This document shows, piece after piece, positions 16,251-25,032 of a stretch of 64,000 bases of DNA. How positions within the stretch are numbered: position 1 is the first letter of the stretch; the number at the start of each line of letters is the position of its first letter. The DNA is from JABIKK01 sp964622835. GTDB taxonomy: Archaea > Nanobdellota > Nanobdellia > SCGC-AAA011-G17 > UBA489. The notes under the pieces were generated by a model. It worked only from the letters and a program-made list of their open reading frames with translations. It had not been told where the DNA came from and did no database searches. The stretch is from NCBI GenBank assembly GCA_964622835.1, contig CAZUSA010000002.1:1-64000 (forward strand). Reading direction: 5' to 3'. Made by a program: the position numbers and the translations under genes.

Positions 16251-16583
16251 TCACTTCTTCTTCAAACAAATTTCAATCGTAGACACGCGAACGTCTTTTC
16301 CTTCACTATTACGAAAGCCTTCACTACTCGTTGCAATATTATGAATAAACACTTTTTCTTCAAGAAACCGTTTCGTTGCTACTTCAGCAATGTCTACTGC
16401 CTTACTAATAAACTTACCACGCGCCTTAATCGTTGATTCAGCAGCACCTTGCGTTGTAAACTGCATAACAACACCCGTAACATAATTCATAAACGGCTTA
16501 TTACCAACAAAAACAATCTGATCATCACTCTGTATACGTTTGCCCTCATCGGACGATGAAAGATCACCTGCTTCAGTTACCAT
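16251..16583 (-). CDS. albA: Chromatin protein Alba
   Basis: An abundant archaeal nucleic-acid-binding protein that coats DNA and RNA as a dimer. The core (about 20-105) shows 'IVFVGNKPFMNYVTGVVMQF', where K28 is the acetylation-site lysine region, then 'TIKARGKFISKAVDIAEVATKRFL', nearly a textbook Alba sequence. A 20-residue acidic N-terminal extension is unusual. It is 4 nt downstream of S17e. Confidence 0.95.
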   Translation of the reverse strand: MVTEAGDLSSSDEGKRIQSDDQIVFVGNKPFMNYVTGVVMQFTTQGAAESTIKARGKFISKAVDIAEVATKRFLEEKVFIHNIATSSEGFRNSEGKDVRVSTIEICLKKK

Positions 16584-16587
16584 AGTA

Positions 16588-16782
16588 CTATAATACCGGT
16601 TCGTTCTTCACCAAACGTGTTGCATAACCAGCAATAACATTACGTAATTTCTTACTAGGAATATCTAAAATCTCTTGTACAACCTTCTTATTTGCTTCAA
16701 AATTATCCGTAAATGAACTTCTCTTTGCTTCTAAGAGCTTCAACGTTGTACGCTTGATCAATTGTGTTTTGATTCTTCCCAT
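16588..16782 (-). CDS. rps17e: Small ribosomal subunit protein eS17 (S17e)
   Basis: A 64-aa protein beginning M-G-R-I-K and carrying 'FEANKKVVQEILDIPSKKLRNVIAGYATRLV', characteristic of S17e. ATG 16782 is chosen because a TATA (CTTAAATAAC, about 16807-16816) lies 29 nt away, inside the 3' end of the upstream methyltransferase gene. It starts the S17e-alba-HAD operon. Confidence 0.93.
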   Translation of the reverse strand: MGRIKTQLIKRTTLKLLEAKRSSFTDNFEANKKVVQEILDIPSKKLRNVIAGYATRLVKNEPVL

Positions 16783-16804
16783 AGAACAGAGCAGTGCAAA
16801 CACG

Positions 16805-17908
16805 TTATTTAAGCTTTTCTACCACATATATTTGTCGTCTAATTTTACTGCCTTTTAGCGTGTATTCAAGGGGAATAAGGGTATTTTTCAAGGGTTGAAC
16901 GATAGCAAAATTATGGTTTTTCAATAAGGTCTGAAAACCAATACGAATCACTTTCTCATTTCTGGTCTTAAATGACGGCACAATAACTGCCATTTTTGCT
17001 CCAACACGTAATGTTTTTCTTGCTTCACGTAAAAATGAATCATACATCGGTGTTAATTCAGCAGCAATATCTCTTGCTTCATTTTCAAAGGGTAATTTTT
17101 TGAGAAACGGACCAAGATATGGTTCAGTAGCAATGGCGTCTGCTTTTACTAATCCCATCTTTTCTACACGACGAATCGTTACTTTAGGCAGTATATTCAT
17201 ACCAACTGTTTTCTTTGCCCACGCTAAGTTTTCTTTACACTCCCGAATATTACGAGAATCATCATCAGAACCAATCGGTTGTAATTGCATTAACGCAGCC
17301 TCTTGTAAGATGGTACCCAACCCACAAAATGGATCTAATAATACACCGTTTGGTTTTACTTGAGATAAATTAATTAATATTTTTGCAAGACGCACAGAAA
17401 TAACCATTAACGGATCAAAGAAGGGACGTTTCTCATCACGTTGTGCATAACTCTTAGGATCAGACACAGCAACAACATGATATAATATATTTTTGTAAAT
17501 AACCATTTCCAAATCTAACCCTTTAGATTTTGAGGGTGGAATATCACGACCAGTCTTATGTTTTTGCATAACCTTCACATGTTCTTCACGAGCAATAGTT
17601 TTTATTTGTTGCACGACTTGTTCAGGCATTGTAATACCAGACTCAAGAACAGTCATACCCACACTAATACGATTTTTTGTCATGCTCGCACGAATAATTG
17701 CATCAGCATCTTCTGCAGCAGCACTAATCTTTATTGTTCCACCAAGACACTTCATTGCTTCAACAGGATCAAACGCATCAATAGACACCATCATAATGAG
17801 CTTCGTTACTTTCTTTACCTGATACGTTCGTTTCGTCCGTTCTAAGTATGACACTACTTCTAACGCACTCAATTCTGCATCCCTACCCAAATGAAACAAG
17901 TAATTCAT
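16805..17908 (-). CDS. Trm11/TrmG10-like tRNA methyltransferase (THUMP domain)
   Basis: A 367-aa COG1041-type protein: an N-terminal ferredoxin-like plus THUMP region (1 to about 150) that binds the tRNA acceptor, then a Rossmann methyltransferase. Motif I is D-P-F-C-G-L-G-T at 192-199. The motif IV position reads T-E-P-Y-L-G-P at 261-267 rather than the usual D/N-P-P-Y of N2-guanosine enzymes. This may mark a distinct substrate or subgroup. It overlaps lysS by 4 nt (ATGA), so the two are coupled. Confidence 0.85.
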   Translation of the reverse strand: MNYLFHLGRDAELSALEVVSYLERTKRTYQVKKVTKLIMMVSIDAFDPVEAMKCLGGTIKISAAAEDADAIIRASMTKNRISVGMTVLESGITMPEQVVQQIKTIAREEHVKVMQKHKTGRDIPPSKSKGLDLEMVIYKNILYHVVAVSDPKSYAQRDEKRPFFDPLMVISVRLAKILINLSQVKPNGVLLDPFCGLGTILQEAALMQLQPIGSDDDSRNIRECKENLAWAKKTVGMNILPKVTIRRVEKMGLVKADAIATEPYLGPFLKKLPFENEARDIAAELTPMYDSFLREARKTLRVGAKMAVIVPSFKTRNEKVIRIGFQTLLKNHNFAIVQPLKNTLIPLEYTLKGSKIRRQIYVVEKLK

Positions 17909-19449
17909 TGTACGCCTTTCAAGAGCCCAGCAACACGCTTCTGTCCAAGCGCAAGAATAAAATGAGCAAGCCGAGGTCCTTTCTTTTTACCAATCAACGC
18001 AAGATATGCACCCTCAAAGAAAACCGTATTTTTAATGTCAGCTTGTTTACAAATCTCATAAAATGCATTAAACAACTCATTTTCTTCACACTCTTTTTCT
18101 TCTAATACTTTTACAAGCGCTTGTAACGTTGTTTTTTGCTCTTTAGACAGATGTTCATTAATTTCATCAGTAATAGTTTCGTGAACAGCAAATTTGAAAT
18201 CATCAGGAGCATACTCCTTTAACCAGTTTTTAGCACAGACAGCACGCTCCTTTACTCGTGTTGAATTAATGCCCTCAATAGCTTTATCTATGTCACCTTC
18301 TTGAATTTGTAACAATGTAGTGATATGCCGAAACGTTGGTTGATCTCCTATTACTTTAGGAATAGTTCGACAAGACATCTCATAGACACGTTTTAACTTC
18401 TCTTTCTCTTTTTCAGAAGCTTCTTCTTTACCAAAATAAACACGTTCATAATGATCAAAATCCTCATAAATTTTTAACACATCCACATCAAAACTAATAT
18501 CAAAAGGCCTATTTGGTTGTGTTCCCGAAAATAAAAATAATAATACATCTGGTTCGTAGACTGCTAAGACCTCAGATGGAAGAGTCACCACACCAGCAGA
18601 ACTTGAAAACTGCCCTCCACCCTTAATAGAAATCCATGCATAGGCAACGTACGTTGGCGCTTCACGATCCCACGTTGTTTTAACAATTTCTTTACCAGTG
18701 TCAAAAGAACCACCCGCAGCAGAATGATCAATACCACCAGGCTCAAAATCAACTTTCTCATAAAACCAACGCATCGGCCAATCAACGCGCCAAAGTAATT
18801 TTACGTTTCCCACTTTACGAAAATCAATTTTATTAGAATGGCCACATTTACATTCGTAATGTATTTCATATTCTTCATCATATGCTAAAATGTTCGTAGT
18901 ATTTTTCCAACACTTTTCACAAAACACTTCAAGAGGTAACCATTCTTTAGGCAAAGGTTCTTTACGATATTTGTTTAAGGTTTCACGAGACTTTCCACGA
19001 TCCTGCAAGGCTACTTTAATTTGATCAGCATACACACATGACTGATACATCTCACCTTGTTTAATAAATTCAACATCAAAATTCATTGGTGCAATGGCTT
19101 CTTCTAATTCTTTTTCAAAATGTTCTGCATAACTTTCATGACAACCATGAGGGTCAGGCACTTTACATAACGGCATACCCAAATATTCTTTAAACTCTGG
19201 AGGAAAATCCTTAGGAACCTTACGGAACGCATCAAATTCATCCCATGAATAAATAAACCGCACTTCCTTCCCTTTAGATTGCAATGCTTTAACAACCATC
19301 GCCGTCGTTACAATCTCACGAAAATTCCCAATATGAATATGGCCAGAAGGACTAATACCTGAAGCGCAGACGTATTTCTTCTTATCACCTTTTTCTTGTA
19401 TAATTCGCTCTGCTGCATTGTCAGCCCAATTTACTGCGTTCCCTACCAT
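17905..19449 (-). CDS. lysS: Lysyl-tRNA synthetase, class I
   Basis: The class I LysRS found in most archaea. The HIGH-type motif reads H-I-G-N at 39-42 within 'SGISPSGHIHIGNFREI'. A four-cysteine zinc region is seen at about 170-205 (C-E-K-C and C-K-C). The KMSKS equivalent is 'KGGGQFSSSAG' near 275. The C-terminal helix bundle binds the anticodon. The length of 514 aa is normal. A TATA (CCTATTTAAGG, about 19471-19481) lies about 25 nt before the ATG, giving a leaderless mRNA. Confidence 0.96.
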   Translation of the reverse strand: MVGNAVNWADNAAERIIQEKGDKKKYVCASGISPSGHIHIGNFREIVTTAMVVKALQSKGKEVRFIYSWDEFDAFRKVPKDFPPEFKEYLGMPLCKVPDPHGCHESYAEHFEKELEEAIAPMNFDVEFIKQGEMYQSCVYADQIKVALQDRGKSRETLNKYRKEPLPKEWLPLEVFCEKCWKNTTNILAYDEEYEIHYECKCGHSNKIDFRKVGNVKLLWRVDWPMRWFYEKVDFEPGGIDHSAAGGSFDTGKEIVKTTWDREAPTYVAYAWISIKGGGQFSSSAGVVTLPSEVLAVYEPDVLLFLFSGTQPNRPFDISFDVDVLKIYEDFDHYERVYFGKEEASEKEKEKLKRVYEMSCRTIPKVIGDQPTFRHITTLLQIQEGDIDKAIEGINSTRVKERAVCAKNWLKEYAPDDFKFAVHETITDEINEHLSKEQKTTLQALVKVLEEKECEENELFNAFYEICKQADIKNTVFFEGAYLALIGKKKGPRLAHFILALGQKRVAGLLKGVQ

Positions 19450-19539
19450 TGTTCACAAGCACAGCAGGCTCCTTAAATAGGTTGTGTAAGAACGCTAAAA
19501 CCTCAAAAAACAGCACATAGAGGCCATATAAGCGAAATC

Positions 19540-19551
19540 TTTAAATACTAG
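19540..19551 (+). promoter_or_regulatory. TATA box for the mini histone-fold gene
   Basis: TCTTTAAATACT implies a start near 19571 and so a leader of about 78 nt, unusually long for this window. A GGGGTG ribosome site lies 8-10 nt before the ATG at 19649. The leader also carries a CTCGAG-centred palindrome followed by T5. Confidence 0.4.
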
Positions 19552-19648
19552 TTTCTTTACTTTTTTCTGTAATCATCGAATACAGGCGCTCTCGAGCCCT
19601 TTTTCATGATACAACTAATAGAAAAAACATAAGTGGGGTGTTAATCAC

Positions 19649-19819
19649 ATGTCAGAAATTTTGGTAGTACGAAGTAAAGTTAAGGACGCAGCAAAAGGAA
19701 TGAACGTTGCTGGCGACTTCGCAGACGCACTAAGTGACCGAGTACAATTACTCGTTAACGATGCTTGCCGACGCGCTAAAGATAACGGCAGAGCAACTGT
19801 CAAAGCAAGAGACTTATAA
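19649..19819 (+). CDS. Small histone-fold-like (CBF/NF-Y, DUF1931-like) protein
   Basis: A 56-aa protein: 'SEILVVRSKVKDAAKGMNVAG' followed by an amphipathic helix with 'ADALSDRVQLLVNDACRRAKDNGRATVKARDL'-type pattern. The closing R-A-T-V-K-A-R-D-L matches the L2 loop/alpha3 start of histone-fold proteins. It is too short for a full three-helix fold, and similar short proteins occur widely in archaea. DNA binding as a dimer is the likely but unproven role. A T-rich terminator follows. Confidence 0.75.
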   Translation: MSEILVVRSKVKDAAKGMNVAGDFADALSDRVQLLVNDACRRAKDNGRATVKARDL

Positions 19820-19820
19820 T

Positions 19821-19857
19821 TTTGTCTCTTCTTTTTTCTTTTTTTCTTTCTTTTTTT
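19821..19857 (+). terminator. Pyrimidine/T-rich terminator
   Basis: A 37-nt almost pure T/C stretch with runs of six and seven T directly after the stop codon, typical of archaeal intrinsic termination. Confidence 0.6.
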
Positions 19858-19897
19858 ATACATATATTCTTAAACTCCTTCAATACATTGTACCATA

Positions 19898-20296
19898 ATG
19901 AGTAAAGTAAAGGGGAGTCGAACCGAGCGTGAGTTATTACATTTGTTTTGGGACGCAGGTTGGTATTGTATTCGCATGGCAGGTAGTGGAAGCATGCCGT
20001 TACCCTGTCCAGATTTATTAGCAGGAAAAAAAGGACGATGCTTTGCTATCGAATGTAAAAGTGGTAAAGGTAAAGGACGCAAGTATATTTCTACAGGACA
20101 AATAGATGAGTTAACACATTTTGCTGATGGTTTTGGTGCAGAAGCATGGATAGGAATACGCTTTGACAGTATGCCTTGGTATTTCTTTAAACCTTCAGAC
20201 ATGGGACGCAGTAAAGGACAAGGAAATTATTATGCAGATAAAGATTTAATCGTACGCAAAGGTATTAGCTTAAAAACACTCTTGCGAAAAAAATAA
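19898..20296 (+). CDS. hjc: Holliday junction resolvase Hjc
   Basis: Homodimeric archaeal resolvase that nicks four-way junctions. The nuclease core shows the N-terminal E in 'RTERELL' (10/12), D39 in 'CPDLLAG' and E52-x-K54 in 'AIECKSG', the PD-(D/E)XK active site. 132 aa is normal. A TTCTTAAAC box lies about 28 nt before the ATG. It is monocistronic. Confidence 0.95.
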   Translation: MSKVKGSRTERELLHLFWDAGWYCIRMAGSGSMPLPCPDLLAGKKGRCFAIECKSGKGKGRKYISTGQIDELTHFADGFGAEAWIGIRFDSMPWYFFKPSDMGRSKGQGNYYADKDLIVRKGISLKTLLRKK

Positions 20297-20352
20297 AATC
20301 TTTTTGATAATTGTTAAGAAGTACATTTTAAAAGAATTATACATTAAACGGT

Positions 20353-21390
20353 ATGATTCGAACACTCTTCCTTCTGTTATTGTTCATACCACTTGTTAAC
20401 GCAAACGTTACCGAACTCTATTACGATCCGCCAGGTAATGATAATAACAAAGAATACATAGAACTTGTGTTTGATACTGCAACATCACTTGATGGATGGC
20501 GTATTGCAGACGAAAGTAATGGAGACATCTTATTACTTCTTGAAGGAACAGGAAATACTGCCATCAACCTCATCATCGAAGAAGACTATATAGGACCAGG
20601 AGCAAACACCATTGATACGAGCATTGTAAGTATCTATACAGCGGGAAAAGCTATCGGTAACGGACTCAATAACAATGGTGATACCTTTACGTTGTATGAT
20701 CTTGACAATACGCCCGTTCTTACCTTCAGTTATACCAATGAATATGGCCAAAGTGATGGGAACGCCCTTTGTTTTACACAACAAGACACCTATGCATGCA
20801 CACCAACACCAGGCGTACTCAATAGTCAAGACATAGAAGAAGAGATCATAGAAGATGAAGAAGACACTCAAGAAAAACCACACAAAATAGAAAAAACATC
20901 AAGCAATGAGGCCTACTTTCAGATTGATCATATTCGTTATAGTGGCACAGCACCCTGCATGCCTGTTCACGTAGACATCGGTTTTTGGAACGATCACGAC
21001 ACACAAACAACGATCACTGCAACCATCCAAGACATCAACATTCCGACGACGTTAACGGTCAAACCAGAAACAGGCCAAGTCATCACCCTACCAGTCGCAA
21101 CCTGTGCAACAAACAGCACAACAGAAGCAGGAGAATACATCCTTCTCGTCACAGGACTCGGCTATGAACGGAGAGATGTTCTCTGGCTCAATGGTTCTAC
21201 GCCGAAGCCTATAGAAACGCATATAAAGCAGATTTTGGACACACCAAACACAATACTACCACCTCCAGAACCACAACAAAAAGATTGGTTAGACAACATC
21301 TTGTTTTCTCTCCTGTATCTCACCAGTGGCCTTGGAACGTATTACGTATTGTTCAAGGAAGAACCATGGAAGAAGAACACAAACCAATAA
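20353..21390 (+). CDS. Surface protein with lamin-tail-like domain
   Basis: A predicted cell-surface protein. The signal peptide is 'RTLFLLLLFIPLVNA' (1-17), then a lamin-tail (LTD)-like beta sandwich at about 18-150 ('VTELYYDPPGNDNNKEYIELVF', 'GWRIADE', 'TFTLYD'). An acidic linker follows (155-180), then a second beta domain (185-290) with two cysteines and a C-terminal membrane helix at about 313-332. LTD domains bind DNA or other surface ligands in prokaryotic extracellular proteins; the role here is unknown. It overlaps the next gene by 25 nt. Confidence 0.75.
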   Translation: MIRTLFLLLLFIPLVNANVTELYYDPPGNDNNKEYIELVFDTATSLDGWRIADESNGDILLLLEGTGNTAINLIIEEDYIGPGANTIDTSIVSIYTAGKAIGNGLNNNGDTFTLYDLDNTPVLTFSYTNEYGQSDGNALCFTQQDTYACTPTPGVLNSQDIEEEIIEDEEDTQEKPHKIEKTSSNEAYFQIDHIRYSGTAPCMPVHVDIGFWNDHDTQTTITATIQDINIPTTLTVKPETGQVITLPVATCATNSTTEAGEYILLVTGLGYERRDVLWLNGSTPKPIETHIKQILDTPNTILPPPEPQQKDWLDNILFSLLYLTSGLGTYYVLFKEEPWKKNTNQ

Positions 21391-21824
21391 CAATTCGGGC
21401 AATCATTGAAATAATGGGTGCACCAGAAGAACATGTAAAGAAAACCATGGGTTTAGTTGTAGACAAACTTGGACAATCAGAGACCTTTAAATTACAATCA
21501 CATAAAATAGCAGAAACAAGTGCTATTGAAGGAAGAAAATTCTGGAGTATTTATTGTGATGTTGAACTTACCTTTAAAGACGTAGATAACGTTGCAGGAT
21601 TCTGTGCAGACTTCATGCCAAGTTCCATTGAAGTATTACATCCAACAGACTTTGCATTTAAGAAAAACATCCTTGAAAACTTATGGAATGATCTTATTGC
21701 AAAACTACACCATTACGACATGATAGCAAAAAACTTACACGCAGAAAACATCATGTTAAAAAGAAAAATGGCACAACCAACACCAGCTGATGCTACTGTA
21801 GAAAAAGAAGAACCAAAAGACTAA
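21366..21824 (+). CDS. Conserved-looking 152-aa soluble protein, function unknown
   Basis: I do not recognise a family. The N-terminus 'ITIRAIIEIMGAPEEHVKKTMGLVVDKLG' looks like an alpha/beta unit, a central strand-rich part contains 'WSIYCDVELTFKDVDNVAGFCADFMP', and the C-terminal third is a long helix (about 105-140) that could form a coiled coil. I chose ATG 21366; the longer upstream frame only overlaps the surface-protein gene. The 25-nt overlap implies coupling to the LTD protein. It is convergent with the next gene by 4 nt. Confidence 0.65.
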   Translation: MEEEHKPITIRAIIEIMGAPEEHVKKTMGLVVDKLGQSETFKLQSHKIAETSAIEGRKFWSIYCDVELTFKDVDNVAGFCADFMPSSIEVLHPTDFAFKKNILENLWNDLIAKLHHYDMIAKNLHAENIMLKRKMAQPTPADATVEKEEPKD

Positions 21825-23116
21825 CGTTTACTTTCACGAATAACTTGATTTAATGATTTCTTTCTTGTTTTTTTCTTACCAGATAAAAAGAAAATAATTA
21901 TTGCAACAACTAATAACAATGCAATTAATGCCATAAATGGATGTGTTGCCGCTTGTGTTTCCTCTTCATACCCATCAGATAAATCATCCCACAAATTTAA
22001 TTGATCAGCAATGGTATCATCCACACCACCTTCAATGATAGATGTATCATCATCAACAATTAAATCATCACTTGGCTCTTCAATAACGTCTGTACCATCT
22101 GAAGGAAGAACAACCACACTTATGGGAAGAATAGATTCATACGCACCAGAAGAAACAATTAACGAACCTGCATACACTGTTTCTTGAGGATTTTTATTAG
22201 CATTAATCATCACCATTACAGAAAAATCAGCAGATGCATCCACGCTTTGTACCTGTTCAGGATTCAACTGAATAATACTAGCAAGATTCCCTGTAAGTTC
22301 AAACGTAATAGGACCCAACGCTTCAGGAAGACTATTATGCATAAATAATAACCCTTGTAACGTTTTATCATTAGACACTTCACGTTCTAACAAACCACCA
22401 GGAACAGCAAACGTAATGACTTCACCAATAGCATTATCATCAACAAGAATTGGCGCTTCCCATCCTTCAATAACTAACGGAATCGACCATTGCTTTGTAC
22501 CAGATGTAAACAATAATGTATCAGACATTACTGCACTCGTATCATACGTGAACGTAAACGTTCTTTGTACGTTAGGAGCAAGCGTTTGTTCTGTTAAATA
22601 TGCATGAGAAATATATTCAGGACCTGCAAAATTAAGCACTGTTTGTACGTCCTGTGCTTTTGCTGTAACAGTAAATGAACCAGTATTTTCAAACGGTAAG
22701 ATGATAACACCTGGTGTTAACGAAATAGCAGGCGACGATGTAGTAATAGTTACTTCACGTTCATACGGTACAACTTGCAATGCACCATTTACCAAAAATG
22801 ATTGATCTTCAATACGCAAATCATATGTACCATCAAGTGTAGAGAAAGGAACTTCAAAATACATCCAATAGTGATTATTACCTAGAGGTATCAAAAAAGG
22901 AGCAACCGGTTGTTTGACAACCTTGTTATCTTGAGAATACAACGTAATCTTCTGTTTGGTTAACGACGTAATAGGATTTTGCAAGGTTATTGTTGCTTGG
23001 TACACTTCGCCAGGGGCAAGCACATCACTCAGAGGTGCAACATCGATTAATGATAACTCTTGGGCGTACACACTACTTGCTACCAAAACAAACAATAAAA
23101 AAAGGGTTTTTTTCAT
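21821..23116 (-). CDS. Membrane-anchored surface protein of beta-sandwich type
   Basis: 431 aa from the preferred ATG 23116; a longer frame would overlap the upstream gene's 3' end. The signal peptide 'KKTLFLLFVLVASSVYA' is followed by several Ig/COG1361-like beta segments (about 25-345), an acidic linker rich in D and E (350-395) and a C-terminal helix 'MALIALLLVVAIIIFFLSG' with a basic cytoplasmic tail. The layout resembles S-layer-associated or BatD-like proteins. It lies 10 nt downstream of the toroid-domain surface gene, so probably in one operon. Confidence 0.7.
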   Translation of the reverse strand: MKKTLFLLFVLVASSVYAQELSLIDVAPLSDVLAPGEVYQATITLQNPITSLTKQKITLYSQDNKVVKQPVAPFLIPLGNNHYWMYFEVPFSTLDGTYDLRIEDQSFLVNGALQVVPYEREVTITTSSPAISLTPGVIILPFENTGSFTVTAKAQDVQTVLNFAGPEYISHAYLTEQTLAPNVQRTFTFTYDTSAVMSDTLLFTSGTKQWSIPLVIEGWEAPILVDDNAIGEVITFAVPGGLLEREVSNDKTLQGLLFMHNSLPEALGPITFELTGNLASIIQLNPEQVQSVDASADFSVMVMINANKNPQETVYAGSLIVSSGAYESILPISVVVLPSDGTDVIEEPSDDLIVDDDTSIIEGGVDDTIADQLNLWDDLSDGYEEETQAATHPFMALIALLLVVAIIIFFLSGKKKTRKKSLNQVIRESKR

Positions 23117-23126
23117 CACCCACACC

Positions 23127-24950
23127 CTACTTACCAAGAAGCTTCTTTGCCTCTTTTAATGATTTTTCTAATTCCTTTTCAGCAGCAGACTTTGGCCCCT
23201 TGCGTTGTGCAGGAACTCTTCTCGATCGTGCAGGAGCTGCCTTCTTTGGATGTTCAAAACCACCCATACTTGGAACGTTATGTACAGAAGAACCAAACGA
23301 GCGCTTCGGCTTCTTCTTTTGTTTACTAAAGTAATGCACGAACCCAAAGTATGCAGCAAGACCAAGCAAAATAACAATAGCAACAACAATTAACCACGTC
23401 TTAGAACTACCAGAATCATCAACACCAGCACTTACAGGACTACAACCACATTGACTATCACAGAAATACCCAGGACCACAATCGCCAGCATCCGAACCAT
23501 CACACTGTTCACTGCCTTCACGAACATTATCACCACAGTATGCACCATCAGCAGGTGAACCACCACAATCAACATCACAACTTCCTGCAGCTGACTCAAC
23601 ACTATCACACGCACCATCACCACAGTAACAATCATTACCACAATTTTGTTTATTCTCACCAAACTCTACTTCACAAAAACCATTTTCTGCACAAGGATTA
23701 ACACCAGCGTCAGCACAATCACTTGCGCAACTGAAGGGTGTTTCACTAGGATCACACACACCATCACCACATGTTGCCGAAAGATCAGAACCACCAGGAG
23801 GAGGAGCAGGTGAAGGAAGTGTTATTGATGCACCATTAAATGCAGCAAACAATACCATTGCTGTTGTCTCATCATTACCATCCCAAGAACCATCAACCTT
23901 TCTTGATCCCTTCAGATATTCAATAGCATTTGTTAATTCAGTAGAAGAACCAGAAGCAGACAATGCAAGAACAGCAACAGCCGTTTCATAATTATCTTTG
24001 TTAAAACTACCATCCAACTTTTGTAAATCAATTAATTGTTCTAAGAATTTTGCCTTCTTTGTTGTATCAGACGTTGTTAAATATAATAACGTTAAATCAA
24101 CAGGATCTAACTCATCAAAGACCGTTGAAAGATATAAGTTCGTTTTAATGTCAGAATTTAAGTTTTGTAAGACCCAATTCGCCCATAACGACGATTCCTT
24201 GTTACATGTACCACTCTTTGTATGACACGCATTCTGTAATTGTGTCTTATACTTCGCTGTTGTTGCTTGATCCGTTAAGAAAAAGGCAGAACCCGTATTG
24301 TAAATAATAGAAATAACCGTCCCATCACCAATAGCAGAACAATCAATAATTAATTCTAAACCAGGATTATTATTTGCCAAACCAGACACAATACACTCAT
24401 TCAAATCAAAATATGTTTCCGGTTGTCCAGCATTACACGTAGGGAACGTCCCTTCATCAACCGTTACATCAATTTGTTGTTGCACACCATTATCATCAGG
24501 ATATCCAATCGTACATGATGTATCTTCTGCCGTTGTTACAACTTCTAACCACCAATTATCATCAAGACCAACATCAAGCGCATCTTTCATATACTCTTCA
24601 ATACCCGACGTATCTTCACCGTATTGTGATAATGCCCATAATGCCATGGCTGTATCCCTTGGATCACACCCAGCAGTAGGAAAACATGATTTAGACTCCT
24701 TTTGTTCTAATTGAATAATCTTAATTGCTTGAGCACCATAGGTATTACCATATCCAGCAAGCTTCATCGTCATTGCATACAATGCTGTTGTGGTAACATC
24801 ACCACAATCACCACCAGGACACACACCAATAAGCCATTCATAACTTGTTGTTGGGTCAAATTCTGTCTCATTTGCTGCAACGACAGAAAAAGAAGATATT
24901 AATATCGCAAAAATTATTCCTATAAGCGCACGTTGAGAACCTAACCTCAT
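23127..24950 (-). CDS. Surface protein with alpha-toroid (cyclase/prenyltransferase-like) and Cys-knot repeats
   Basis: 607 aa. A signal peptide (1-26) precedes an all-helical repeat domain (about 40-380) whose units ('DTAMALWALSQYG', 'ETAVAVLALSASG', 'DETTAMVLFAAFNG') resemble terpene-cyclase or prenyltransferase alpha/alpha toroids. Next come three or four cysteine-rich units of the form C-G-D-G-x-C-D-x-x-E...C..D-C (395-500). A membrane helix (about 520-540) and a K/R-rich cytoplasmic tail with coiled-coil end follow. The toroid has no visible DxDD catalytic motif, so a binding role is likely. Confidence 0.78.
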   Translation of the reverse strand: MRLGSQRALIGIIFAILISSFSVVAANETEFDPTTSYEWLIGVCPGGDCGDVTTTALYAMTMKLAGYGNTYGAQAIKIIQLEQKESKSCFPTAGCDPRDTAMALWALSQYGEDTSGIEEYMKDALDVGLDDNWWLEVVTTAEDTSCTIGYPDDNGVQQQIDVTVDEGTFPTCNAGQPETYFDLNECIVSGLANNNPGLELIIDCSAIGDGTVISIIYNTGSAFFLTDQATTAKYKTQLQNACHTKSGTCNKESSLWANWVLQNLNSDIKTNLYLSTVFDELDPVDLTLLYLTTSDTTKKAKFLEQLIDLQKLDGSFNKDNYETAVAVLALSASGSSTELTNAIEYLKGSRKVDGSWDGNDETTAMVLFAAFNGASITLPSPAPPPGGSDLSATCGDGVCDPSETPFSCASDCADAGVNPCAENGFCEVEFGENKQNCGNDCYCGDGACDSVESAAGSCDVDCGGSPADGAYCGDNVREGSEQCDGSDAGDCGPGYFCDSQCGCSPVSAGVDDSGSSKTWLIVVAIVILLGLAAYFGFVHYFSKQKKKPKRSFGSSVHNVPSMGGFEHPKKAAPARSRRVPAQRKGPKSAAEKELEKSLKEAKKLLGK

Positions 24951-24988
24951 TAATATAACCTCTTTACTTGATCCATCATCCGAGATGA

Positions 24989-25000
24989 GTATTTAAATAC
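24989..25000. promoter_or_regulatory. Perfectly palindromic TATA between divergent genes
   Basis: GTATTTAAATAC is a 12-bp perfect palindrome. The toroid surface gene (ATG 24950, with AGAGG leader) runs left and the kinase (ATG 25033, with GAGG leader) runs right. No other strong TATA is visible in the 82-bp spacer, so both probably use this box. Confidence 0.5.
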
Positions 25001-25032
25001 CTTTCTATGACGCCAGTACAGAGGATCAGTAC

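Noticed and set aside
19600..19640. CTCGAG palindrome with T-run as a terminator
   Set aside because: The stem would leave only a two-base loop, and it lies inside the leader of an expressed-looking gene.
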